Part shown: piece by piece, positions 17,638 to 25,739 of the stretch
Numbering within the stretch: position 1 is the first letter of the stretch
Layout of the letters: the number at the start of each line of letters is the position of its first letter
From: an uncultured Roseibium sp.
GTDB lineage: Bacteria > Pseudomonadota > Alphaproteobacteria > Rhizobiales > Stappiaceae
Direction of reading: 5' to 3'
DNA length: 64,000 nucleotides
Assembly (NCBI RefSeq): GCF_963675985.1
Contig: NZ_OY780958.1
Span: 434,001-498,000 of the forward strand
Made by a program: the position numbers and the translations under genes
Notes under the pieces: generated by a model
What the model saw: the letters and a program-made list of their open reading frames with translations, nothing else
Databases searched by the model: none
What the model was told of the DNA's origin: nothing

Positions 17638-18013
17638 GGCCTATCAGCGTCCTCTCGTACTCAATAAGCTTACGTGCTTCTTTCAGTGCTTTATAGAAGG
17701 CGCCGGTTAGGATTGAATTACTGATCCTGGTTATATAGGGGATCGTACTCGGTGCGGCCTTCACAATGTCATTCACGAGAGTGAAGTAATTCTCCTGAAT
17801 CTTCTCCACTGCATTTGACAGATACATGAGCTGAACCGCCAGATAGACGCGTTTAGCCGGAGTATCCGCGGTGGCCGGCGTGAGAATGTCCTTTTCCCTG
17901 AGGATTGGCGCCTGGCCTTCGATAAAAAGTCGGGTGCGCTGATTATCATTGGTAATCACGCTGTCACCAATAATAATGCGTTCGCCCGGTTTCAGCTCGA
18001 CCTTGAGCGCCAT
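17525..18013 (-). CDS. flbT: Flagellin mRNA regulator FlbT
   Basis: FlbT represses flagellin translation by promoting decay of flagellin mRNA through its 5' leader (Caulobacter). Conserved parts are MALKVELKPGERIIIGDSVI, RLFIEGQAPILREKDI and AVQLMYLS. The frame opens at 18031, but the ATG at 18013 gives the standard N-terminus. The normal family core ends near residue 125; here the frame continues to residue 162 through the beginning of flaF, adding a Gly/Glu/Ser-rich tail of about 37 residues. An imperfect CtrA box lies upstream at 18050. Confidence 0.92.
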   Translation of the reverse strand: MALKVELKPGERIIIGDSVITNDNQRTRLFIEGQAPILREKDILTPATADTPAKRVYLAVQLMYLSNAVEKIQENYFTLVNDIVKAAPSTIPYITRISNSILTGAFYKALKEARKLIEYERTLIGHVQTGSAGLPEDESGGGVAEGAGSEPSDEGGRPASTD

Positions 18014-18049
18014 TCCGTGACCTCCAACCAAAAGTATGGCGTTGAAACG

Positions 18050-18064
18050 TTAACCAAAAGGTAA
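18050..18064 (-). promoter_or_regulatory. Imperfect CtrA-type box upstream of flbT
   Basis: TTAACCAAAAGGTAA is TTAA-N7-GTAA, one base off TTAA-N7-TTAA. It lies 37-51 bp before the flbT start. The sequence nearly matches, in reverse, the box at 35531. Confidence 0.45.
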
Positions 18065-18104
18065 ATTGCTGCCAGCAAAACCTTAACGTTTTTAACCTTG
18101 TTGA

Positions 18105-19607
18105 TCAGCCGAAGAGGCTGAGGACGCTCTGCTGAGCCTGGTTGGCGAGCGAGAGGGCTGTCGAAGAAAGCTGCTGGCGTGTCTGGAGTGCCAGCATGTT
18201 CGCGCCTTCCTCGTTCATGTCCGCGATCGTCAGGTTGCCGGCCCCGACCTCGAGCGTGTTGATCAACTCTTCCGTGAAATCGGTTCGGATTTCGACTGTC
18301 GACAGACTCGCGCCGAAGGAACTGGCCGATGATCGGAGTTCGTCGAGAGCGGCATTGACCGCCTGCAACGTCCGCTCGATATCCGTATCGTCCTTGAAGC
18401 CGGAGCCCGTGGCGGTCAGGTTGACCGTTCCGTCTGTCGTTGCCAGCGCCCCGATGTTGAAGTCCGAATTCGTGCTCGTGATCTTGAATGAGACCTCGCC
18501 GATCAAGCTGATGCTGCCCGAGGAGAACGACCCGTCCAGGCCCTTGACCGTATTGATCAGGTCCATGAGATCGTCAACGGTCGTGTTCGCGTCGATTTCA
18601 AGCGATGCGGCCTCGAACCCGTTGCCGTCGGCAATATAAAGGATGTCGCCCGCCTCGAAACTGCCCGAACTGAGCAGGGTGGCGGTCGAGCTCATGGCGG
18701 TCGTGGTCAGGGTGGTCGGAGCGGCTGTCGCCGTTACACCGCCGTCGGTTGCCGAGCCGCCACCGGTCGCATCCTTGGAGATGCTCAAGGTCACGCCGGT
18801 GCCGAGACCGGATATGACGCTGATCTGGTCCGTGTCTTCGTCGAAGGAGGCTTTCAGTCCGCCCAGGTCATCGATTGCGTTGACATAATCCTGGACCGTC
18901 GTAAGCGTGACACCAACTGTGTAGGTCTTGGTCGTCGTCCCGTCGGAGATGGAGATGATGTTGCCGTCGGCCCAATTGGCCATGTCGCTCAGGTTGGAAG
19001 AGGCCTGCAAGCCTGTCAGGTCGAGGACCGCCGAACCTGCGGCAACGGCAAAGGAGGACGTCGCTCCGGCGCCTTGCTCCAGATCCTGGAGGTTCAGGCC
19101 GGTTTCCAGGGTGGTGTCGGTGAAATCAACCGGCTCGACCGTCAGGTTCGAAGAGCTGTTCTCGTTAAAGATCACTTCCAGCGCGTTGCCAACGCCTGCC
19201 AGCAGGTTCTTGCCCTTGTAGTCGGAGTCCCGTGCGAGATCCTCGATCTGCTCCAGTACGTTGTTGTATTGTTTCGCGAAGACCTTGCGCTGGTATTCGC
19301 TCTGGTTCTGAAGGGCCTGGTTGGCGATTGCCTTTGCGGATTCAACGAGCTTGGTGATGCCGTTGATGCCGTCTTCCGCCGCCCTGATCGTCTGAACCGC
19401 CTGGCCCATGTTGTCCAGCAGGTTGCTCAGATCGCCGGCGCGGGAGTTCAGGGAGGCTGCGGTGAAGTAGGAATTCGGGTTGTCGAGTGCCGAATTGACC
19501 TTCAGCCCCGTTGCCAGCCGGTTCTGGGTGGTGGACTGCAGCTTGGCAGTGCTTTTCAGCGACAGAAGATTATCCCGAACAGCACTGGAAAGGACAATAT
19601 CGCTCAT
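18105..19607 (-). CDS. Flagellin 1 (long form)
   Basis: Filament protein of 500 residues. N-terminal D0/D1: IVLSSAVRDNLLSLKSTAKLQ, NRLATGLKVNSALDNPNSYF, then LDNMGQAVQTIRAAEDGINGI. C-terminal D1/D0: LSTVEIRTDFTEELINTLEVGAGNLTIADMNEEGANMLALQTRQQL, ending QQSVLSLFG. The central region is about 125 residues longer than in flagellins 3-5 and carries repeated ISDGTTTKTYTVGV-like strands. It is the most divergent of the five and nearest to flbT. Its leader hairpin has a loop sequence unlike the other four. Confidence 0.93.
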   Translation of the reverse strand: MSDIVLSSAVRDNLLSLKSTAKLQSTTQNRLATGLKVNSALDNPNSYFTAASLNSRAGDLSNLLDNMGQAVQTIRAAEDGINGITKLVESAKAIANQALQNQSEYQRKVFAKQYNNVLEQIEDLARDSDYKGKNLLAGVGNALEVIFNENSSSNLTVEPVDFTDTTLETGLNLQDLEQGAGATSSFAVAAGSAVLDLTGLQASSNLSDMANWADGNIISISDGTTTKTYTVGVTLTTVQDYVNAIDDLGGLKASFDEDTDQISVISGLGTGVTLSISKDATGGGSATDGGVTATAAPTTLTTTAMSSTATLLSSGSFEAGDILYIADGNGFEAASLEIDANTTVDDLMDLINTVKGLDGSFSSGSISLIGEVSFKITSTNSDFNIGALATTDGTVNLTATGSGFKDDTDIERTLQAVNAALDELRSSASSFGASLSTVEIRTDFTEELINTLEVGAGNLTIADMNEEGANMLALQTRQQLSSTALSLANQAQQSVLSLFG

Positions 19608-19645
19608 GAGGGCTCACCGCGTTCATTCAAGACACTTCAGGATTA

Positions 19646-19662
19646 ACCTTCGCTGGGAAGGT
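19646..19662 (-). promoter_or_regulatory. Leader hairpin of flagellin 1
   Basis: In the mRNA ACCUUC, loop CCAGC, GAAGGU: a perfect 6-bp stem with a 5-nt loop, 39-55 nt before the start codon. Position and loop size match the hairpins of flagellins 2-5, but the loop lacks the AGGA they share. Confidence 0.5.
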
Positions 19663-19810
19663 AGTTTGACCTAAGTGTAAATGGAAAGTTAACGGGCGAT
19701 GCACGTGTTAATGTTTTGGAAATGAAAGTTACCAAAAACTTTCTTTTAAGTGATTGAGAATCCTTGGAATTTTTTGAAGGGTAAAAAGCCTTTTCAAGCC
19801 TGAAAACGTA

Positions 19811-19838
19811 AAAACGGCGGGATTTCTCCCGCCGTTTC
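19811..19838 (-). terminator. Terminator of flagellin 2
   Basis: Stem AAACGGCGGGA / TCCCGCCGTTT (11 bp) with loop TTTC. On the minus strand it is followed by a T-run. It lies 46 bp after the flagellin 2 stop codon. Confidence 0.88.
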
Positions 19839-19883
19839 TGGTTGTCAGGTTGTGAGTCGTGCGTCTGACTGATTCTACGCCGC

Positions 19884-21395
19884 TTAGAAAAGCGACAGCA
19901 CTGTCTGGTCCGCCTGCGACGCGAAGGACAGCGATGTGGAGGCGAGCTGCTGGCGGGTCTGAAGGGCCAGAAGGTTCGCGCCTTCCTCGTTGGTATCGGC
20001 CAAGGTCAGCTTGCCGGCACCTTCCTGAAGCGTGTTGATCAAGGACTTGGTGTAGTCCTGCCTGATTTCGACGGTCGAAAGGTTGGTACCGAATTCCGAG
20101 GCCTGGGATCTGAGGTTCGACAAGGCGTTATTCAGCCTATCGACTACCTTGTTGATTGCGTTGTCCGTGGCGAAGCCTGAGTCCGACAAGGCGGCGATCG
20201 TGACCCCGTCGGTATCGGTTGTGAAGGACGAGGCGTTGAAATCGGTGTTGGTACTGGTCAGCCCGAGGTCGGTTTCACTTGTAAGCGCGAGCTTGCCGGT
20301 GGTGGTGTTGAAGCTTGCCGACACGCCGTTGAAGTCGTTCAGGAAATCCTTCAGATCTTCAATGGTGGTGTTGTCTTCGACTTCCAGGGAGCCGATCTCG
20401 TAATTGTTGCCGTCGGTCAGGGTGATGACGTCGCCCACCTTGTAGGAGCCGGAACCAGAAAGGGTGGCGGACAAAGTGGTAAGGGCCGTCGCGTTCACCG
20501 TAACCAGTCCTGCCGTGCCGGAGCCAGCCGAACCGTTGTTATGGATCCGGAAATCCTCGTTGGAGACGATCGTCAGCTGGCCGTTGCTTTCATCGAACTC
20601 GGCCCGAACGCCCGGGATCCCGTCGACCTTGTCAATCAGATCCTGAACGGTCGTGGACGCGCCGACGGTGAAGGCGGTGACGCCAATCGTCGACGTCGTC
20701 GATACGCCGGTGTCGAATTGAAGAACATCGCCGGATTTGACGTCCAGCGCCGAGCTGAGCAGCGAACTGGAGTTCAGGGTCGGGCCGTTGGTCGATTCCT
20801 TAAGTGTAGCTATTGCTTTACCGCCCTCGAGCTGGAAGGACGTCGCGCCGCCCTGGCCTTCGACGAGATCTGACAAGTTGAGGCCGGTGGACAGCGCTGC
20901 ATTGGTATAGTCAACCGCGGAAATTTTCAGCTTGGACGTCGCGTCTTCGTTGAAGATCGTCGTGAGATCGTTGCCGTCGCCGCCGAGCAGGTTCTTGCCC
21001 TTGTAGGAGGAGTCCTTGGCAACGTCCTCGATCTGCTTCAGCAGGTCGTTGTACTGAGCCGCATAGGTCTTGCGCTCATACTGGCTCTGGGTTTGCAGCG
21101 CCTGGTTGGCTTTCGCCTTGGCGGTTTCGACCAGATCCGTAATCGTCTGAATGCCTTCGTCGGCCGCCTTCAGTGTCTGGAGCGACTGGCCCATGTCGTC
21201 GAGCAGGGTCGAAAGGTCGTTCGCGCGGCTGCCCAGGCCGGAGGCGGTAAAGAAGGAATTCGGATTATCGAGGGCCGAATTCACCTTGAGCCCGGTCGCC
21301 AGCTTGTTCTGGACGCCCGACATCAGGTCAGCTGTGGATTGGAGCGTGAGGAGATTCTGCCTGACGGCAGCCGACAGAGTAATGTTGTCAGCCAT
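19884..21395 (-). CDS. Flagellin 2 (long form)
   Basis: 503 residues. N-terminus ITLSAAVRQNLLTLQSTADLMSGVQNKLATGLK; C-terminus LSTVEIRQDYTKSLINTLQEGAGKLTLADTNEEGANLLALQTRQQL. The central domain is long, like flagellin 1, and differs in sequence from all others. Transcribed alone: its own leader, an exact TTAA-N7-TTAA box at 21504, and its own terminator at 19811. Together the five flagellins probably build a composite filament. Confidence 0.93.
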   Translation of the reverse strand: MADNITLSAAVRQNLLTLQSTADLMSGVQNKLATGLKVNSALDNPNSFFTASGLGSRANDLSTLLDDMGQSLQTLKAADEGIQTITDLVETAKAKANQALQTQSQYERKTYAAQYNDLLKQIEDVAKDSSYKGKNLLGGDGNDLTTIFNEDATSKLKISAVDYTNAALSTGLNLSDLVEGQGGATSFQLEGGKAIATLKESTNGPTLNSSSLLSSALDVKSGDVLQFDTGVSTTSTIGVTAFTVGASTTVQDLIDKVDGIPGVRAEFDESNGQLTIVSNEDFRIHNNGSAGSGTAGLVTVNATALTTLSATLSGSGSYKVGDVITLTDGNNYEIGSLEVEDNTTIEDLKDFLNDFNGVSASFNTTTGKLALTSETDLGLTSTNTDFNASSFTTDTDGVTIAALSDSGFATDNAINKVVDRLNNALSNLRSQASEFGTNLSTVEIRQDYTKSLINTLQEGAGKLTLADTNEEGANLLALQTRQQLASTSLSFASQADQTVLSLF

Positions 21396-21427
21396 CTGTG
21401 TTTCCCTTTCCTGGGTCCCATGTTCTG

Positions 21428-21444
21428 CTGCTCTTCCTGAGCAG
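21428..21444 (-). promoter_or_regulatory. Leader hairpin of flagellin 2 with AGGAA loop
   Basis: In the mRNA CUGCUC, loop AGGAA, GAGCAG: a perfect 6-bp stem, 33-49 nt before the start codon. The loop is the same as in flagellins 4 and 5 while the stem sequence is entirely different, a covariation pattern that points to selection on structure and loop. Confidence 0.65.
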
Positions 21445-21503
21445 GTTGCTTAGGATCATGGTTTGTTAACCCTAATCAATGGTTAACTCGTCGCAATTTA
21501 CGG

Positions 21504-21518
21504 TTAACGGACGGTTAA
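21504..21518 (-). promoter_or_regulatory. CtrA-type box upstream of flagellin 2
   Basis: TTAACGGACGGTTAA is an exact TTAA-N7-TTAA, 109-123 bp before the start codon, with two more TTAAC half-sites at about 21465 and 21483. This is the recognition pattern of CtrA in alphaproteobacteria. Confidence 0.65.
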
Positions 21519-21603
21519 CGCGTTGAAACTCAAGCAGGTTCTGGAAAGGGAGTGAGGCAGGGGCGCGAAGCCGGGCGCCGCAGAAATCAGCGAAAAACTA
21601 CGC

Positions 21604-21634
21604 ATAAAAAAACGGCGGGCAAAATGCCCGCCGC
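21604..21634 (-). terminator. Terminator of flagellin 3
   Basis: Stem GGCGGGC / GCCCGCC (7 bp) with loop AAAAT, followed on the minus strand by a run of seven T. It lies about 30 bp after the flagellin 3 stop codon. Confidence 0.9.
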
Positions 21635-21664
21635 TTCTGTTTTTTGTCGACTGTGTCAGGTGGC

Positions 21665-22792
21665 TTAGAAGAGCCGCAGGACGTTCTGGTCGGCCTGGGC
21701 TGCCAGGGACAGCGAGGTGGAGGCGAGGGACTGCTGGGTCTGCAGGGCCAGCAGGTTCGCGCCTTCCTCGTTGGTGTCGGCCAGCGTCAGCTTGCCCGCA
21801 CCTTCTTCCAGCGTGTTAATCATCTGGGTGGTGAAGTCCTGGCGGCTCTGCACGATCGACAGGTTGGTACCGAAGGTCGACGCCTGAGCCCGCAGGGTGT
21901 CCTGTGCGCTTTTCAGTTTGGAAAGCGCTGCATCGATGTTGGCGTCTGTCGCGAAGCCGGAGTCGGTGCCGTTGGTCTCGAAATCGGCCGGCGTGGAGTT
22001 GCTGGACGATGTCTTCAGAACGAACTCGGACGTCACCGTCAGCGTATTGCTTGTGAAGGCTGCACTTGCACCGTCGATGCCATCGTACACTGCTTCCAGA
22101 TCGGCAATGGTCGTCGTGTCATCGATGGTGAGCGAGCCGAGCTCGGAGCCGTTGGCATCGGACAGGGTGATGACATCACCGCTGCTGAAGTCGGACGTGG
22201 AGGCCAACGTGGTCCCCGCCGTGCCGGTAATCGTCAGGGCTGCCGTACCGGTCGAGGCCGTTGCCAGGTCGGACAGGTTCAGACCGGTCGAACTGGTGGT
22301 GTCGGTAAAATCGACCGCGGAGATCGACAGCGAAGACGTGCCGTCTTCGTTGAAGGTCACCGAGAGGTCGTTACCGGAACCGCCGAGCAGGTTCTTGCCC
22401 TTGTAGCCGGAGTCCTTGGCGAGATCCTCGATCTGCGTCAGGAGTTCATTGTACTCCTTGGCATACTGGGCCCGTTCGGCCTGGCTGGAGGTCTGAGAAG
22501 CCTGGTTGGCCTTTGCCTTGGCGGCATCGACCAGATCGGAAATGGCGGTAATCCCCTTGTCGGCCGCTTTCAGGGTCTGGACCGACTGGCCCATGTCGTC
22601 GAGCAGGGTGGAGAGATCGCTTGCGCGGTTTTCCAGGCCCTTTGCCGTGAAGAAGGAGTTCGGATTGTCCAGAGCGGAATTGACCTTCTTGCCGGTCGAC
22701 AGCTTTTCCTGGACAGAACTCATCAGAGTGGAGGTGGCCTGCAGTGCGTTCAGGTTGGAACGAACGGCACTGGAAATCGTAATGTCACCCAT
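21665..22792 (-). CDS. Flagellin 3 (short form)
   Basis: 375 residues from the ATG at 22792, which follows AAGGAAG by 5 nt; the open frame extends nine codons further without an SD. N-terminus GDITISSAVRSNLNALQATSTLMSSVQEKLSTGKK; C-terminus as in the other flagellins, ending ADQNVLRLF. The central surface part, from about residue 165 to 285, is nearly identical to flagellin 5 down to silent bases (21933-22291), a sign of recent gene conversion. Confidence 0.94.
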   Translation of the reverse strand: MGDITISSAVRSNLNALQATSTLMSSVQEKLSTGKKVNSALDNPNSFFTAKGLENRASDLSTLLDDMGQSVQTLKAADKGITAISDLVDAAKAKANQASQTSSQAERAQYAKEYNELLTQIEDLAKDSGYKGKNLLGGSGNDLSVTFNEDGTSSLSISAVDFTDTTSSTGLNLSDLATASTGTAALTITGTAGTTLASTSDFSSGDVITLSDANGSELGSLTIDDTTTIADLEAVYDGIDGASAAFTSNTLTVTSEFVLKTSSSNSTPADFETNGTDSGFATDANIDAALSKLKSAQDTLRAQASTFGTNLSIVQSRQDFTTQMINTLEEGAGKLTLADTNEEGANLLALQTQQSLASTSLSLAAQADQNVLRLF

Positions 22793-22825
22793 TTTTACTT
22801 CCTTTCTAGGAGTACGCAAAACAAA

Positions 22826-22840
22826 GACCCGTCCTGGGCC
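22826..22840 (-). promoter_or_regulatory. Leader hairpin of flagellin 3 with AGGAC loop
   Basis: In the mRNA GGCCC, loop AGGAC, GGGUC: a 5-bp stem including one G-U pair, 34-48 nt before the start codon. The 20 nt between the hairpin and SD are nearly identical to those of flagellin 4. Confidence 0.6.
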
Positions 22841-22925
22841 TCGGGTGAGATCAAAGCTTTATTCAGGAAAACAACTTGTAAAAATATATGGTTAGCGGTG
22901 GTTAACCTTAACGAAGTGTTTCGAT

Positions 22926-22956
22926 CAAAAAGGTGGCGGACATCAGTCCGCCACTT
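22926..22956 (-). terminator. Terminator of flagellin 4
   Basis: Stem GTGGCGGAC / GTCCGCCAC (9 bp) with loop ATCA, followed on the minus strand by five T after CC. It lies about 27 bp after the flagellin 4 stop codon. Confidence 0.9.
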
Positions 22957-22981
22957 CTTGTCTTGTCGGTCTGACGACGTC

Positions 22982-24112
22982 TTAGAAGAGCCGCAGGACG
23001 TTCTGGTCGGCCTGGGCTGCCAGGGACAGCGAGGTGGAGGCGAGGGACTGCTGGGTCTGCAGAGCCAGCAGGTTCGCGCCTTCCTCGTTGGTGTCGGCCA
23101 GCGTCAGCTTGCCCGCACCTTCTTCCAGCGTGTTGATCATGCTGTTGGTGAAGTCCTGGCGGTTCTGCACGATCGACAGGTTGGTACCGAAGGTCGACGC
23201 CTGGGACCGCAGAGTGTCCTGAGCCTTTTTCAGCTTTGTCAGTGCTGCATCGATGTTGGCGTCGGTGGCGAAGCCGGAGTCGGTGCCGTTGGTGGTGAAA
23301 TCGGCCGGAGTGGAGTTGCTGGACGACGTGGTCAGCTTGAACTCTGACGTCACCGTCAGCGTATTGCTTGCGAAGGCTGCGCTCGCACCGTCGACGCCAT
23401 CGTACAATGCTTCCAGATCGGAAATCGTCGTCGTGTCATCGATGGTGAGCGAGCCGACCTCGGAACCGTTGGCATCGGTCAGGGTGATGACATCACCGCT
23501 GCTGAAGTCGGACGTGGAGGCCAACGTGGTCCCCGCCGTGCCGGTAATCGTCAGGGCTGCCGTACCGGTCGAGGCCGTTGCCAGGTCGGACAGATTCAGG
23601 CCGGTCGAACTGGTGGTGTCGGTAAAGTCGACTGCGGAGATCGCCAGCGAAGACGTACCGTCCTCGTTGAAGGTCACCGAGAGGTCGTTACCGGTACCGC
23701 CGAGCAGGTTCTTGCCCTTGTAGCCGGAGTCCTTGGCGAGATCCTCGATCTGCGTCAGGAGTTCGTTGTACTCCGTAGCATACTGAGCGCGCTCGGTCTG
23801 GCTTGAGGTCTGGGAAGCCTGGTTAGCCTTCGCCTTGGCGGCGTCGACCAGATCGGAAATGGCAGTGATACCCTTGTCGGCTGCCTTCAGGGTCTGGACC
23901 GACTGGCCCATGTCGTCGAGCAGGGTGGAGAGATCGCTTGCACGGTTTTCCAGGCCCTTTGCCGTGAAGAAGGAGTTCGGATTGTCCAGAGCGGAATTGA
24001 CCTTCTTACCGGTTGCAAGTTTTTCCTGCACCGAGGTCATGAGCTTGGAGGTGGACTGAAGAGCATTCAGGTTCGAGCGCACGGCGCTCGAAATGGTGAC
24101 GTTACTCGCCAT
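22982..24112 (-). CDS. Flagellin 4 (short form)
   Basis: 376 residues, starting MASNVTISSAVRSNLNALQSTSKLMTSVQEKLATGKK. It differs from flagellin 3 mainly at scattered positions, including ALYDGVDGASAAFASN and FKLTTSSSNSTPADFTTN in the surface region. C-terminus identical to flagellins 3 and 5. AAGGAAAC precedes the ATG. It has its own leader hairpin and terminator, so it is likely monocistronic. Confidence 0.94.
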   Translation of the reverse strand: MASNVTISSAVRSNLNALQSTSKLMTSVQEKLATGKKVNSALDNPNSFFTAKGLENRASDLSTLLDDMGQSVQTLKAADKGITAISDLVDAAKAKANQASQTSSQTERAQYATEYNELLTQIEDLAKDSGYKGKNLLGGTGNDLSVTFNEDGTSSLAISAVDFTDTTSSTGLNLSDLATASTGTAALTITGTAGTTLASTSDFSSGDVITLTDANGSEVGSLTIDDTTTISDLEALYDGVDGASAAFASNTLTVTSEFKLTTSSSNSTPADFTTNGTDSGFATDANIDAALTKLKKAQDTLRSQASTFGTNLSIVQNRQDFTNSMINTLEEGAGKLTLADTNEEGANLLALQTQQSLASTSLSLAAQADQNVLRLF

Positions 24113-24142
24113 GGTGTTTCCTTTCTAGGAGTACGCAATACA

Positions 24143-24157
24143 GACCCTTCCTGGGTC
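24143..24157 (-). promoter_or_regulatory. Leader hairpin of flagellin 4 with AGGAA loop
   Basis: In the mRNA GACCC, loop AGGAA, GGGUC: a perfect 5-bp stem, 31-45 nt before the start codon. Confidence 0.62.
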
Positions 24158-24251
24158 GGACGAAGCGGAGATTGCACGGCGAAAAGTAAACAAACGTAAA
24201 GAAGTTTGGTTACGAAGTTTATAACCTTAATGCAGATTGAAATCGAATGCA

Positions 24252-24279
24252 TAAATGGCGGGGTATTCCCCGCCATCTA
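24252..24279 (-). terminator. Terminator of flagellin 5
   Basis: Stem ATGGCGGGG / CCCCGCCAT (9 bp) with a 4-nt loop; on the minus strand it is followed by TTATG, a short T-run. It lies 24 bp after the flagellin 5 stop codon. Confidence 0.82.
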
Positions 24280-24300
24280 TTTGATCTTATTGACTGTGGT

Positions 24301-25428
24301 TTAGAAGAGCCGCAGGACGTTCTGGTCGGCCTGTGCTGCCAGGGACAGCGAGGTGGAGGCGAGGGTCTGCTGGGTCTGCAGAGCCAGCAGGTTCGCGCCT
24401 TCCTCGTTGGTGTCGGCCAGCGTCAGCTTGCCCGCACCTTCTTCCAGCGTGTTGATCATGGCCTTGGTGAAGTCCTGGCGACCTTCCACGATCGACAGGT
24501 TGGTACCGAAGGTCGACGCCTGAGCCCGCAGGGTGTCCTGTGCGCTTTTCAGCTTGGTAATCGCTGCGTCGATGTTGGCGTCTGTCGCGAAGCCGGAGTC
24601 GGTGCCGTTGGTCTCGAAATCGGCCGGCGTGGAGTTGCTGGACGATGTCTTCAGAACGAACTCGGACGTCACCGTCAGCGTATTGCTTGTGAAGGCTGCA
24701 CTTGCACCGTCGATGCCATCGTACACTGCTTCCAGATCGGCAATGGTCGTCGTGTCATCGATGGTGAGCGAGCCGAGCTCGGAGCCGTTGGCATCGGACA
24801 GGGTGATGACATCACCGCTGCTGAAGTCGGACGTGGAGGCCAACGTGGTCCCCGCCGTGCCGGTAATCGTCAGGGCTGCCGTACCGGTCGAGGCCGTTGC
24901 CAGGTCGGACAGGTTCAGACCGGTCGAGCTGGTGGTGTCGGTAAAATCGACTGCGGAGATCGCCAGCGAAGACGTACCGTCCTCGTTGAAGGTCACCGAG
25001 AGGTCGTTACCGGAACCGCCGAGCAGGTTCTTGCCCTTGTAGCCGGAGTCCTTGGCGAGATCCTCGATCTGCGTCAGGAGTTCATTGTACTCCTTGGCAT
25101 ACTGATTGCGCTCAGACTGGCTGGAGGTCTGCAGGGCCTGGTTGGCCTTTGCCTTGGCGGAGTCCACCAGATCGGAAATGGCGGTGATGCCCTTGTCGGC
25201 CGCCTTCAGGGTCTGGACCGACTGGCCCATGTCGTCGAGCAGGGTGGAGAGATCGCTTGCGCGGTTTTCCAGGCCCTTTGCCGTGAAGAAGGAGTTCGGA
25301 TTGTCCAGAGCGGAATTGACCTTCTTACCGGTCGACAGCTTTTCCTGGACAGAGCTCATCAGGGACGAAGTTGCCTGAAGAGAGTTGAGGTTGGTGCGCA
25401 CGGCACTCGAAATAGTAATGCTACCCAT
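24301..25428 (-). CDS. Flagellin 5 (short form)
   Basis: 375 residues, starting MGSITISSAVRTNLNSLQATSSLMSSVQEKLSTGKK. Its surface domain shares about 350 identical bases with flagellin 3 (24569-24927 against 21933-22291), while the flanks differ. C-terminus LTLADTNEEGANLLALQTQQTLASTSLSLAAQADQNVLRLF. It is first in transcriptional order of the minus-strand array but has its own leader and terminator. Confidence 0.94.
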   Translation of the reverse strand: MGSITISSAVRTNLNSLQATSSLMSSVQEKLSTGKKVNSALDNPNSFFTAKGLENRASDLSTLLDDMGQSVQTLKAADKGITAISDLVDSAKAKANQALQTSSQSERNQYAKEYNELLTQIEDLAKDSGYKGKNLLGGSGNDLSVTFNEDGTSSLAISAVDFTDTTSSTGLNLSDLATASTGTAALTITGTAGTTLASTSDFSSGDVITLSDANGSELGSLTIDDTTTIADLEAVYDGIDGASAAFTSNTLTVTSEFVLKTSSSNSTPADFETNGTDSGFATDANIDAAITKLKSAQDTLRAQASTFGTNLSIVEGRQDFTKAMINTLEEGAGKLTLADTNEEGANLLALQTQQTLASTSLSLAAQADQNVLRLF

Positions 25429-25452
25429 AACAGAGTTCCTTCTGATTTATTC

Positions 25453-25471
25453 GCCATTCTTCCTGAGTGGC
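25453..25471 (-). promoter_or_regulatory. Leader hairpin of flagellin 5 with AGGAA loop
   Basis: In the mRNA GCCACUC, loop AGGAA, GAAUGGC: six of seven stem positions pair, with a C/A mismatch in the middle, 25-43 nt before the start codon. The remaining 25472-25656 is AT-rich promoter sequence with no gene. Confidence 0.58.
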
Positions 25472-25656
25472 AAGCAAACTCTGTCAGTAAAATTTGTATC
25501 GAATCCTAATTAACTTGGTTATCGGATTTTAAGTTTAAAGCTCTTTGAATAATTATGCTTAATGGTAATGGTTAATTGTTTTGAATATCGATATATTATT
25601 TGTTAATCAAGATTTTTTGCTTTTTGTTAGTGACGTCGAGGCGCTTGGGATAGACA

Positions 25657-25690
25657 AAGAAAAACCCGCTTCAACGGATCGAAGCGGGCT
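25657..25690 (-). terminator. Terminator of the FlaG-like gene
   Basis: Stem CCCGCTTC / GAAGCGGG (8 bp) with an 8-nt loop, followed on the minus strand by TTTTTC. It lies about 50 bp after the stop codon of the 25740-26132 gene. Confidence 0.85.
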
Positions 25691-25739
25691 CTATGGGTCG
25701 GTATAATCCAGGTTGCGGGCCAAGGGCTTGCAGGGGGGG

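Noticed and set aside
18068..18082. TTGCTGCCAGCAA palindrome after flagellin 1 as a terminator
   Set aside because: The loop would be too short for the full stem and no T-run follows on the minus strand.
22820..22834. GC-N10-CC pair (GCAAAACAAAGACCC region) before flagellin 3 as a minus-strand sigma-54 site
   Set aside because: Only the TTGC half fits; the -24 half reads GGGTCT, and the element would start transcription inside or after the conserved leader hairpin. Flagellin 4 lacks the spacing.
21665..25428. Direct repeats that could suggest a CRISPR array or tandem mobile elements
   Set aside because: The repeats are the coding regions of paralogous flagellins, without spacers or transposase genes.
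21644..25509. Open plus-strand frames of 420-567 codons across the flagellins, resembling each other
   Set aside because: They resemble each other only because the flagellins they oppose are duplicated. No start signals.
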